A stretch of 64,000 nucleotides of DNA from Paulinella micropora (Eukaryota; Cercozoa; Imbricatea; Euglyphida): NCBI GenBank assembly GCA_009731375.1, contig BJOX01000153.1, positions 141,692 through 205,691 on the forward strand. Reading direction: 5' to 3'. Shown one piece after another: positions 53,289 to 62,885 of the stretch. The first letter of the stretch is position 1, and the number at the start of each line of letters is the position of its first letter. The translations under genes and the position numbers were made by a program. Under the pieces are notes generated by a model. It saw only the letters and a list, made by a program, of their open reading frames with translations. It was not told the DNA's origin and did not search any database.

Positions 53289-56200
53289 ATGTGCCTGACA
53301 ACGGGGCTGCCGCGCCTGGCCTGTCTGTTGCTTGGCGCGTATGCGCTGATCTTGTCCGAGTCTGTGCTGCTAGTCAAAACCAGGCGTGCGGCGTGTGCTA
53401 TTGACCCGCTGGTGTCTTGCATAGCGTATGGCGGCGCAGACACCAAGTGCTTGAATGGGGAGCTAGCCAAATATCGGAACGAAACCTGGAAGGACCTAAC
53501 CCTCAACGTGGCCACGTTGATGACGACGGAGGTGGGCGCGGACAGTGGACTGACACTGGTTTGGTGTTTTTGTCGCCAGCCGTTCTACCAACCGTACGTG
53601 CAGATGGAGTCCAACTCTGTGATTAGCACCTGTTACCTAGACGGCACCGGCTTGGAGCCTGATCAGGTGAGGTGTGACGTGCGCAACAGCGATATGAGCA
53701 CGCGGCTGAGGTATGACTTTAGCAAGTGCCAGGGCCCCCGGAACACGAGCAGCTGTGCGGTGTCGTGCCAACGCGGGTACTCGACGACGACGACGGGGGG
53801 AAAGGTCACGGTGCAGTGCCCGCGGGACGTGGCGTTGTCCAGCGGGGCGGGGTCTATCCCTGTCTACTCAACGTGGAACGTCAGCGGTTGCTTGGACGTT
53901 GACGAGTGTGCGCTGAGAACGCACGACTGTCACCCCAACGCAACGTGCACCAACCTGGCTGGGAGCTTTAACTGCACGTGCCCCAGGAATGGGCAGTGGC
54001 TCACGGACCCTGCGTGGCAGGCACACGGAGCTGGGCTGTGTGTCGTATGTCTGCCAGCGGCAACTGCCCAATAGTTCGATGATGGTGGGGAACCAGTGCA
54101 GGTGGTTGGCGCCCGACGGGCGGGAGTGCACACTATACTGTGCGGTCGGTTACGGTGACAACACCGAGGGCGCAGGGGTGACCTACAGCTGCCCGGGCGG
54201 CGTGCTGCGCGCAAGCAACAGCGAAGGTTTGGTTTGCCGTGTGCTGCAGCCCTGGGAGCTGAGATTGGACTTGGGAGAGCTGCCGTTTGACACGCTGTTG
54301 TCGGTGAAGGCCGATGTGCTGCTGTTCCGGGAGCCCCGGCTGGTGCTAGGCGACCTGGACCTGGACGGGCTAGATGACGTGGTGCTTGCTTACCAGGCCG
54401 GCGGGTCTGCCCAGGTGACGACGACGACGACGTACGCGTTTGTGTACAGCAGTGTTTGGCGCCAGTCATTCACTTTTGTGCTGAGCGAGGAGGAGGCGCT
54501 GCACGGTGCGCTCCAGGTGCGCGACGGTGCCGTGTGGGGTGTCACGCTGGAGGCTGCCGCGGCTGCAGCGCCGAGGCTAGTCGCCAGATTGCGGGTCTGG
54601 TTCTGGTCGTCAGCCCCGCTGTCTATGCCCGGAGGCCGCTGGCCGCCCAGTCGGCCTCCGAGCGTAGACAGCGCGGGCCGCCCGCCGGGGGCGGGGGTGC
54701 TGCTGCCCGCTGACTGCGGTCTGCTGCTAGCGCCACTCCAACCCCTAGCGCGGGCCGGCGATCGCGGCGGTGGCAGCCAACAGCGGGCGCTGTGGTTCAC
54801 TGTGTCCCCCTGCGCGGCGGGATCGCTCGCGGTCGAATGGAGCAGCGAGGCGCTGGTGTGGGGGGGGGGGGGGGGGGGGGGGGGGNNNNNNNNNNGGGGG
54901 GGGGGGGGGGAGCGCCGGAGCCGGCGGAGCCCCTAGTCGAGAACGGGTTGTACAGCTGGGCGGGCGGTTCGCTCCAAGCCTACGCGGGGGAGTTGCTACC
55001 CGGTTCGCGGGCCGGTAGTGCCACGGTCTGGTCTGAGAGTCTGTCGGCCCTGGCTCTGGGCGGCGAGAACGCAGATGACCTGGGGCTGCTAGGCTATTGC
55101 AACCTACAGGTATGGCTGCAAGCGTCGCCGTCTTCGGATAACGAGGGCGTGCCTTTGTACGTGTTCCGGGAAAGAAAGCTGTGGGAACAGACGTTTGTGT
55201 CGGAGCAAGTGGAGCAGTGCCTGGTGATCCCGCTGCAGGGCATAGCGCTGGTAGTTTTAAACTCGGGCGCGCTGATCGTGCTCTCGCCTAGCAACGCAAG
55301 CAACCCGCGGCAGAGCACCTATCTGGCCGACGTGATCGCCCGGGAGGTACAGCAGGTGTCCTACTGTTCGCCCAGCACCTGGCCCAACCTGCGGCTGGCC
55401 GCGCTGGGTGCCGGCGGGCGCTGGGTTCGTTACTTGCGGCAGGACCCGGAAAACCCGCGCATGAGCTTTGAGCTCGACGTGTCGATGCCGCTGCCGGGCA
55501 GTAGCGACGGCATCTACACGGGCACCGCCTGTTGAAAGCTGCACCGCGACGAGCGTGAAAGCTACAACATACTTTTGGTGCGGCTGTTGAGTACGGTGGG
55601 GCCGGGGCTGAGCACCGACTCTGAGTCGTTTGTGTACCGCCTGCCGGTGCTAAAGACTAGTCGCAGCATGACATCACCTGGGCTGGTGCGCTGCGAGTTT
55701 GTGCGCTGTGCCGAGGGGGCCCTATGCCTGTTGATTGACACTTGGCCCCGCTCCGCCTGCCGGGCGGGTTTGGTGGGCGACGGCGTGCGGTTCTGTGTGC
55801 CGCGTCCCCCGCTCCTCCCGGCGGGGCGCTACTATGCCCTGCTGCCACGGACGGGGGAATTCCGCGAGGCCTCTTGGTGGGGGACCAAGCAGGAAAGAGT
55901 GTCTACCGAAGAGCGCCCGCTCGGCCCGGCGACTGTGTGGTCCTGCGGGGCCTTGACGGGTTTGCAGGATCCGCTGACCCTGTGCAAGTACGCCCCCTCG
56001 TGCAGGCTGCCCGCGTCTGCGAGCGGTCTGCTGACGCCGTCGGAGCTGACACGACTCAGGGAACAGAACCCGGACCTCCTGCTTACCTGCCCCGACGGAG
56101 CCCGCCTGCGGTTTCGCTACCAGCGCACGGACGCTCGTGCCGGCAGCCCCGCGCCGGGCTGCGCGTACCAGTTCAACTACGATCGCTGGCCGGCCGTGGG

Positions 56201-57548
56201 CGGCTCGGAGCCTTCCCTGCTGGATGCAGCGCTGGTCTGGTCCGCGCTAGGCGCTACCAGCCTCTCGCTGCCCAGCCAGGGCTTGGTGGAGGTGTCCGCC
56301 GAAACGGGCCTCGCGACGGAGCTGTGCGCGCAGGCACGCGCGGGGGTGGGCAGCCTTAGCTGCAGCTTTCCGTTCCGGCTGGGGCCCGGCGGCGGCCAGC
56401 CGGGGGGCCGCTTCTGCGAGCTGCTGCCACGGGTGGAAATGCCCTGCGGGCCCGCGGGTCTGCGCATCGTCTGTGAGCAGGCCGAGGCGCCCTCGACGGC
56501 CAGCCTGGGCTTTTGGAACTGTTCGGGGGAATTGGCGGGGCTTTTTTGGTTGGCAGGAGCGGGTTCCCTCGGAGGCGTTGGGGGGGGGTTGTCGCCTGCT
56601 GCGCCGGGCCGTGTCACGGCCGGGCATAGACTTTAACTGCACCTTCCCGCTCCGCGTAGCTCCCGCGGACTCTCGTGCCTGCCACCCTTTCTGCGAGCTG
56701 GCGCCGGCTCCGGTCTCGGGTACCGGCTGGCTTGAGCTTGTCTGTGAGGACGTGGGGGCCGGCGCCCGGTGGTGTGCTGGTGATGATGTGAGCTGTTACC
56801 CGGCCTGTGCGGGGGGAGTGGAAGGCTCCGTCGTGTGGGCGGCCGCCGCGGCCTCGGCGGTGGTGGCGGAGGGAGCGGTGTGCCTAGCTGCTGCTGACAG
56901 CTTCGCCGCTGCCTTCTGGGCCGCGGACTCGCTAGCGTCTTCGCGCCTGGCCGCGAGCTACCCTGGCTGGCTTGGCTCCCCACCCATAGCTTGAGCGCCG
57001 CGGTGCAGGGGCTGCTGTGCAGGCAGTGCCGGGGGTGGGCGGCGCAGCGACCGCCCGCGCAGGAACTTGTGCTGCGCAACTGCCCCTACTACTGTGAACA
57101 CGGGACTGCGTGGCAGTGCGCCTACCACGAGCTGCGCTGCGCGTCGTCGTCGGCGGCGAGCGACGACGCCTACACGTGCTGGTCCGGAACCGATCGGCTG
57201 TCCTGGTTTTCGGTGGCCGTCCCCATGGCAGCGGTGAACAGCGCGCTTAGGGGTGAATGTGCGCAGTTGCAACTAGACAAGGGCGAGCCGTCCGTGTGCC
57301 GCGCGCCCCAGCGTGCGAGCAATGCGTCCTCGCCGCCGCCGCCTCCCCTGGCGGCTGGCGCGTGCTTTTTCTGGGTGGGCAGCACGCTCGACTACCAGCC
57401 GGCGGGGGTAACTCCAACCTACTGTGCACCAGGGGAGACCCGGGCAAGCGGGGGTGTGCAACCACTACCGCTAGTGGTTAACGATAGTCTGTCGGTCGCT
57501 TTTACTTGCGGGGAAGGCTGGGCGGCCCGGGTAATTCCGGGATTCTGA
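53289..57548 (+). CDS. large Cys-rich surface protein with EGF-Ca and CCP-like modules, frameshifted
   Basis: ATG at 53289 starts a signal peptide (LPRLACLLLGAYALILSES). Within the first 260 residues a calcium-binding EGF domain is clear: DVDECALRTHDC, NATCTNLAGSFNCTCP. After a frameshift at about 54000-54070, a CCP/sushi-like stretch (CTLYCAVGYGDN; TYSCPGG) and an FG-GAP-like calcium motif (LGDLDLDGLDDVVLAY) appear. A poly-G run and 10-N gap interrupt at 54860-54911. TGA at 55533-55535 is in frame and the protein continues. A repeated Cys module occurs at about 56350-56480 and 56635-56760 (CSFPFRL...FCELLP and CTFPLRV...FCELAP). Further shifts lie near 56575-56590 (G9) and 56900-56990. Total about 1400 residues, extracellular, probably a receptor, adhesin or virion surface protein. 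Confidence 0.6.
54860..54911. repeat. poly-G tract with 10-N gap inside the EGF-type gene
   Basis: About 26 G, gap 54886-54895, about 15 G. Protein sense changes frame across it. Most other such tracts are intergenic; this one lies within coding sequence. Confidence 0.9.
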
Positions 57549-57549
57549 G

Positions 57550-60163
57550 GCCAAAGTATCAGCGCAAGTCGTCGCTTCCATTGCCCTTGTTCATCGTTGT
57601 AATTCATGACCCAGTTTCCGCCCACAATCATAGGAATCTTCCATCGCAGGCCTGTGATGGCTGTCTTGTTCTTACGAGAAACGGCCACGTTCTCTCCTGT
57701 GATACAGCTTTGCATGGTGGCCTAATCCAAAACACTCGCAAAGTTGTGTGGCAGGTCTATACACATCACCAGCTCCTTCCGATAAAGGCCTTCCAGGCCA
57801 AACTTCTCCTCCATGTTTTTATTCATGACCCCAACAACTACCTTGCCCAAAGGCTTCATCAGCGGAATAAGCTCCAGGGCCTTGCCTTTGCCCGTCCCAC
57901 CGTCCCCGAGCAGAAACGGCATGACTTGCCAATTATCAAATTCTCCGACGCCGTACAAGAGCCTTCCGACCAGCACCTCGAACATGTAGCTCATTTCTTC
58001 GCTGAGCTGCAGCTTCAGCATGTTCGACCAAAGGGGAGTAAGGTACTTGTCGCCGTGGCCAGGGGCTTCTGTCAATTTTGCAAAATCTATTTCAAAGTCA
58101 TAAAAGTGATCCGTAAACGGCGCGGACTCTCCTTTCTCCTTGAAGTCATCCCAGGTACGGTAGTCCAAGGTCTTGATGTTGAATGAGCAATTGCGGAAGC
58201 TGACCCAGTCGCTGCGGATTGACGACTGGGTCATTAGCGGGAAGAAAGGATGCGGTACACGAGCTACTAGGTACTTGTCCAGAGTGTCATTGCCCGACCT
58301 GACATTGTCGGTGTAGTAGAGCGAAGACCCGAGCACCTCCGCGCTGTAGGTTATATAATCGCTCGAATATTCAAACACACCGGGAATGACCGCATGAGGC
58401 TTTAAGATAAATCCCTCGTACCGCAGTAGCTTGTTCTCGTAGCCATGGCGCACCAGCAGCTCACGGCAGCATTCCGTATCATTGGCCAGCTTGTTCAAAT
58501 TAAGGGGGCCATGGAGCTTTTTATTGTCCTCGATCGTAGGCAGGTAGCTGTCGCTATGGAACTCGACGTCAAGCCCCAGCACATTCTTTACGTGAGCCTG
58601 AATACTCGCCAGCCTCGCGCCCGTAAAGACACGCTCCCCGCCCTTATGTAGATTGCTTTCGACAAGCAGTTCATCATACTTGTAAACCCCGGTGTAAAGA
58701 GCTTGGGAGCGCAGGTACTTCATGACAGCCATCATGATTTTCAATTCTTCCTGCTGATAGACGTACGAGACAAAGGTAGCCAGCTTGTTGGGTTTGTCGC
58801 TGAGCGACTCCACCAAAGCCCACACCTCCGCAAAGACATCCAAGCGTTTAAACTGCTCCCCTAAGCTCTTGAAAGCTTGCGACCAGTCGTGCATGAACGG
58901 GCAATCGATCAGGTAGTCGCCCCGCACAGACTTCTGGTTGATCACCGAGTTGAATTGCTTCTTGGCCCACTTTCTGTTAGCCGGGGTATCCTCTCTGCCG
59001 ACCTGCTCCAACAACAGCTTTTGCATGGATTCCCGCTCGCCGTTCACATACTTGCGGAACAGAGCCGGCACTTTCGCACGCTCTCTGTCGGCCAGCTGTA
59101 CCAGAATAGTAGCTGCGGCATTGCTTATGTCGATCGATTCGTAGTAGTAGCCAGAAACAAGACGCATTATCCATTTCGGAACATTTCCAATCGAACCTTC
59201 CCCAAAAGCCCTCCCCTTCTTGTCATGTTTGCCAGGCATGTACTCGACAGGGTTTCGAGTAAGATCGCATGACCCCAACAGCGCGTTGACAGCCAGCTCC
59301 CACTCATTGAGGTTTTCTAGCATAGAGATCTTTTTTAGCACCTTCTTTTCTACGTGCGCCAGGTTCATAGCCCCGTAGAATTTCTTCATATCTTCGATCG
59401 TGGGCAGGCAGCTGTCAGTGTAAAACTCGACATCCAGCCCCGTCACTGGGCTGCTCTTTTGCCTTGCGCCACCGATTGCAGTGTTGCTGCTCATGGTTAG
59501 CTCTGTCATGCTAAGACTAGGAGTAGGCAAGGCCGCATCCCATCGATAGAGCATACTGCCGCCCAGAGCACCCGTGATTGCCAACTCTGGCAATTTCTCG
59601 ATCCTCGACTCGGCGCCTGGACGCAGGTAGTTGCAGAAGAGCCTGGCACTGCGGGCTGCCACGCTGCCAATGTAGGCTATCTTCTCCGCTGGCAGGAAAT
59701 CACTGAACGAGATATTAACCCATCCAGGCATCATGACATAGTTGCGAGGGTGGTCCACGCCCCCCCAACCGCGCGGCACAATGTGATCAACGTGCCACTC
59801 AGGCGCGCCGGGCATAAAGTAGGGCGCCAGGCGCGCTTGCCATTTATTGGCTAAGATCCACTTTCCCGCCTGCGACGTGCTTATTAAACGTCTCTCGTTG
59901 GCCAGTGGCACTATCGTGCCCAGATAAACCGGGCGCAGACCCTGCAGGCGCGGATTGTTGGCCTTGGCTGCAATGACTTTTAGCCTGTCTTGCAGTCTTT
60001 GCAACGTCTCCTTAGAATCCGCCAAGGCCAAGTCCTGTTCATCCTGCTTCTTCTTGCCGGTTGCAATTTCTTGTATGTTTCTATCCGCCCGTATTTCTTT
60101 GTAAGGAGGACGAGGATCTGACTCAGTGGTCAAGACTTTGTCTTCCTCGGGATTGCTGCTCAT
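57550..60163 (-). CDS. HNH-like + TVpol-type polymerase + SF3 (D5) helicase replicative protein, in-frame TAG
   Basis: ATG at 60163; 813 codons to TAG at 57724-57722, then the same frame continues to about 57555. Residues 121-150 look like an HNH nuclease (WHVDHIVP, GGVDHPRNYVMM). About 335-505 fit a TVpol/family-A-like palm: motif A YESIDISNAAATIL (Asp 345), motif B RKWAKKQFNSVINQ, motif C YKYDELLVE (Asp 497). About 600-813 are a D5/SF3 helicase: DWVSFRNCSFNIKTL, Walker A GDGGTGKG (753-760), Walker B-like KELVMCIDL. Beyond the TAG come SCITGENVAVSRKNK, the sensor PMIVGGN and RRLALIL. A motif GLDVEF..DS.LPTIED.KK occurs at 242 and 530, flanking the polymerase. TVpol-SF3 fusions replicate Polinton-like viruses, virophages and related transposons. 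The end is cut by the EGF-type gene. Confidence 0.7.
57722..57724 (-). other. in-frame TAG inside the SF3 helicase
   Basis: LPHNFASVLD, TAG, ATMQSCITGENV: the helicase core continues in the same frame on both sides. Related D5 proteins often have Gln or Pro here, so CAG to TAG is a simple explanation. No hairpin lies here, unlike at apparent true gene ends. Confidence 0.75.
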
Positions 60164-60335
60164 TTCTTGTTTCGTCTTTGTGTTTCAGTAGACCCTTCTC
60201 TTTCGTGGTGTCTATTGAGAGGAGAGGAGAGGGTACAAAAGGGGAGGGGCAGAGGGAAGGGAGTAAAGTTATGTAAAAGGGGGAGGAAGCAGGTAAATTT
60301 GCCCCAACACCTCACGAGAGGGGGACGGGGCAATC

Positions 60336-60370
60336 CCCCCCCCCCCCCTTTGGTNNNNNNNNNNAAAAAG
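60336..60370. other. poly-C and 10-N gap
   Basis: About 15 C, TTTGGT, gap 60355-60364, then A-rich. 60164-60597 otherwise shows no supported gene. Confidence 0.9.
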
Positions 60371-60597
60371 GAGCAAGGGACTAGGGGAGAGGGTCAGTGC
60401 GCGCAAGAAAAAGCCCAAACCGCAACCCGTCGCTTCGGGCAGAGATCGAGTGTGCGTTTTGTAAGGGGCAGGGTGCCCCCGCCTGCTCGTGCGCGTGTCA
60501 GCGCTGGTCTCTCCGGCTTCGAATGCCACTGCCGTGGGTAAGAATCGTGTTCATGTAAGAAAAAACTAATTTAATGAAACCAGACAAATTCTTTTTT

Positions 60598-60851
60598 CTA
60601 GTCTCCTGCCAAACCCTTTGACAGAACCACGCCGAGAGCGGCGGTGCAGCCAGCGCACTGCCACTGTCTGACGCACGGAAATCTAGCGCGCGCCTGCAAC
60701 ACACATACAGGAGAGGAGGCATGGTGGGTTGCAAAATGCGGATGATGCGAAAAAGCAGTAACAGGCCTTTGGATAAAAATGAGAATGAATATATCCAAAA
60801 ACTTACCTCTTGAACATCCTGGTTGTTCTGGTTCTTACTCATTGTGCTCAT
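60598..60851 (-). CDS. small two-exon gene with a 113-nt GT-AG intron
   Basis: Exon 1 (60851-60807) from an ATG encodes MSTMSKNQNNQDVQE, and the frame is open further upstream (SKRSRLSAEAAQERAEKYP) to the poly-G/C tract, so the start is uncertain. The intron 60806-60694 has donor GAG|GTAAGT and acceptor TGTGTTGCAG, phase 0. Exon 2 (60693-60598) encodes ARARFPCVRQWQCAGCTAAL and ends in TAG. The Cys pattern C-X5-C-X2-C could bind metal. Function unknown. Confidence 0.5.
60694..60806 (-). other. predicted spliceosomal intron, 113 nt
   Basis: Consensus GTAAGT donor, pyrimidine/TG-rich end, TTGCAG acceptor; phase 0. Confidence 0.55.
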
Positions 60852-60942
60852 TTTATCCGAAGGGTACTTTTCCGCACGTTCCTGGGCAGCTTCGGCCGAC
60901 AGTCGGGACCTCTTGGAAGAAGTCCCCTGCGCCTGTCGCTCC

Positions 60943-60950
60943 GGGGGGCA

Positions 60951-61041
<91 letters not shown>

Positions 61042-61072
61042 CCGCCCCCCCCCGCCCCCCCCCCCCCCCCCC
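60943..61072. repeat. palindrome GGGGGGCATGCCCCCC and long poly-C tract
   Basis: Perfect palindrome at 60943-60958 leads into about 88 C (60953-61040) and then C-rich sequence with a few G. Confidence 0.95.
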
Positions 61073-61079
61073 TCGCCCC

Positions 61080-61103
61080 TTCAGCCCGCGCCAGCGGGCT
61101 GAA
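61080..61103. other. perfect GC hairpin, 10-bp stem, GCCA loop
   Basis: TTCAGCCCGC pairs with GCGGGCTGAA. It sits right of a poly-C tract, as at 40531 and 62275. Confidence 0.9.
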
Positions 61104-61199
61104 CCGGCTTCTTCTGTACTGGTGAGCCAGCGGTCGAACTCGTGTCACAATGGGCATGTTGACGATCCCATGCGCCTTGAGCACGCCCGCGCCCTTGTG

Positions 61200-61600
61200 T
61201 AGCAGACGGCAGGGCCAGACCCCCCCCTACCCCTCGAGTTCTTAGGATACAGGGTGCAACGGCGTCGCCTAACCCCTGCACACGCACCCCTGACCCCCGC
61301 CCCAGCTGCTTGTCGTGACCGAGCTTTTGCGCGCCCCTACCTTCCCCGAAAATTCTTGTGCAAAATTTTCCCGCTCTCTGCGATACGCGACCCACAAAAT
61401 GTGGTTATACCCTGTGAACCCGGGAAGTTTTTTCAGAGAATTTGGCGGGAAGGAGAAAAGAGTAGACGGCAGGGGCAGACCCTCCCTACCCCTCGAGTTC
61501 TTAGGATACAGAGTGCAACGGCGTCGCCTAACCCCTGCACACGCACCCCTGACCCCCGCCCCAGCTGCCTGTCGTGGCCGAGCTTTTGCGCGCCCCCTGG
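61200..61600. repeat. direct repeat of ~135 bp
   Basis: 61202-61337 and 61470-61603 are near-identical, both containing CCCCTCGAGTTCTTAGGATA, GCAACGGCGTCGCCTAACCC and GACCGAGCTTTTGCGCG (one G/A difference). Unit offset about 268 bp. No gene is supported in 61104-61795. Confidence 0.85.
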
Positions 61601-61795
61601 CCCTGTCGCGCTCTTGTTTTCTCGTGGCTCTGAAAAATGTCCGGTACAATTTGCCGGGGGGGGGGGGCTACAGGCTGGTAATATTAGGGGCAGGCAGCCC
61701 AGAAAAAAAGTGTATTGGGTTTTCTGTAGGAGACCTGTGCCGAGATTCCCTCTAATACAAGACTCAGTGTTTCTGCTCTTTGTAAGAAAGGAGCC

Positions 61796-62135
61796 ATGGA
61801 CGAGCCAAAGAAGAAAACGGGCGAGTGCCAGGCGATATCAATCGAGGGTGGTTGTGTCTGGGAAGACCGGCGTCGGTACCTAGATCCCAAACGGCGGCAG
61901 CATAGCTACATCGTATTTGTACAAGCCCCGGGAGCCCTCTCGTTCTAGAGCCCAGCTGGAGGGCTTGTGGTATACGATGAGGCAGATCATGCCCGAGCCG
62001 CTGCAGCTACCAGCTACGTTGGAGCAAAGAGAAAAGGTTGCCAACGTGATAATGGCCAAGAAGAGGCAGTGGTGCCGAAATGCTCCTCGTGTACCGCCCC
62101 TTGCAGGGCATGTCTCTCCCTGGGCCACCCCGCGG
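61796..62135 (+). CDS. small hypothetical protein, probably frameshifted
   Basis: ATG at 61796 opens 50 codons (MDEPKKKTGECQAISIEGG; RRRYLDPKRRQHSYIVFVQ) to TAG at 61946-61948. Protein sense moves to another frame near 61935 (RAQLEGLWYTMRQIMPEPLQ; ATLEQREKVANVIMAKKRQ) and runs to a G/A-rich tract. Basic, no family recognised. Confidence 0.35.
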
Positions 62136-62154
62136 CGCAGGGGAAAGAAAAAAA

Positions 62155-62295
62155 AGGGGGGGGGGGAGAGAGAAGTTGGAGAGGAGAAGAGAAGGGGCAA
62201 GGGAGGGGGGGGGGGGGGGGGGGGGGANNNNNNNNNNTCCCCCCCCCCCCCCCCCTCGCCCCCTTTACCCCCTCCAGCCCGCTTGCAACGGGCTG
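62155..62295. repeat. inverted G/C tract with 10-N gap and adjacent hairpin
   Basis: G-rich arm (62157-62226), gap 62228-62237, C-rich arm (62239-62272). Parts of the arms mirror each other (GGGGCAAGGGAGGGG against CCCCTCGCCCC). The hairpin CAGCCCG/CGGGCTG with CTTGCAA loop is at 62275-62295. Confidence 0.8.
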
Positions 62296-62337
62296 TTTCT
62301 TGTATAAAAAGAAGAAATCAAGGGACCCCGCCGCAGA

Positions 62338-62885
62338 ATGCAGTGGGGCAAGTGTCGTAATGCTCAAAAGCTGAGCAAGAGCCTAAAAGAGATCCTGTTG
62401 GCAAGAGTCAAGCAGCACGAATCATTGGTTGCGTACTCGATGAATGTAAGTTTTCAGATGCCGGTCAAGGTTATACCGGAGATAGCTGGATGAAGCAGGG
62501 CATGTACAATATAGTCTTTCTTAAACGGAGTGACCGTCGTCTAGTGCATCGCTACGGTTTTTTTGTGTACGAGAGCAAGGAAATGGCCGACGAACGTAAA
62601 CGCTGGAGCACAGCCGTGTACGAAGAGAAAATCGGCGCCAACGAAAAAACAACATACTGCAAGATCTCGTCCGATGATTTCATAGCTTTCACTGATATGC
62701 TTGAAGGATTGACAAAAGGAATCAAGGCAAAACTAGAAGGGTCAAAACCGTGCTGCCACGCCAAACTAGCCCAAGATATTGCTGGTTTGAGGTCCAAAAC
62801 AAACTCTGTGACCAATGAAAAAAAAAAGCCAAGGAAGGAGAAGAATGGAATTTACTTATTTCACAGCCAAGCTGCATATGAATGA
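62338..62885 (+). CDS. two-exon hypothetical protein with a 53-nt GT-AG intron
   Basis: Exon 1 from ATG 62338 to 62445 encodes 36 residues (MQWGKCRNAQKLSKSLKEIL). The intron 62446-62498 has GTAAGT at its start and AAGCAG at its end, phase 0. Exon 2 (62499-62885) continues GMYNIVFLKRSDRRLVHRYG and ends AAYE, TGA, giving about 164 residues. Without splicing, exon 1 meets a TGA at 62491 that overlaps an ATG (ATGA) of the second frame, so two overlapping frames are the alternative. Exon 2 is basic with a KKKPRKEK stretch encoded by an A10 run. Function unknown. Confidence 0.5.
62446..62498 (+). other. predicted spliceosomal intron, 53 nt
   Basis: AAT|GTAAGTTTTCAG... and ...GATGAAGCAG|GGC, phase 0 on both sides; contains the in-frame TGA. 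Confidence 0.5.
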
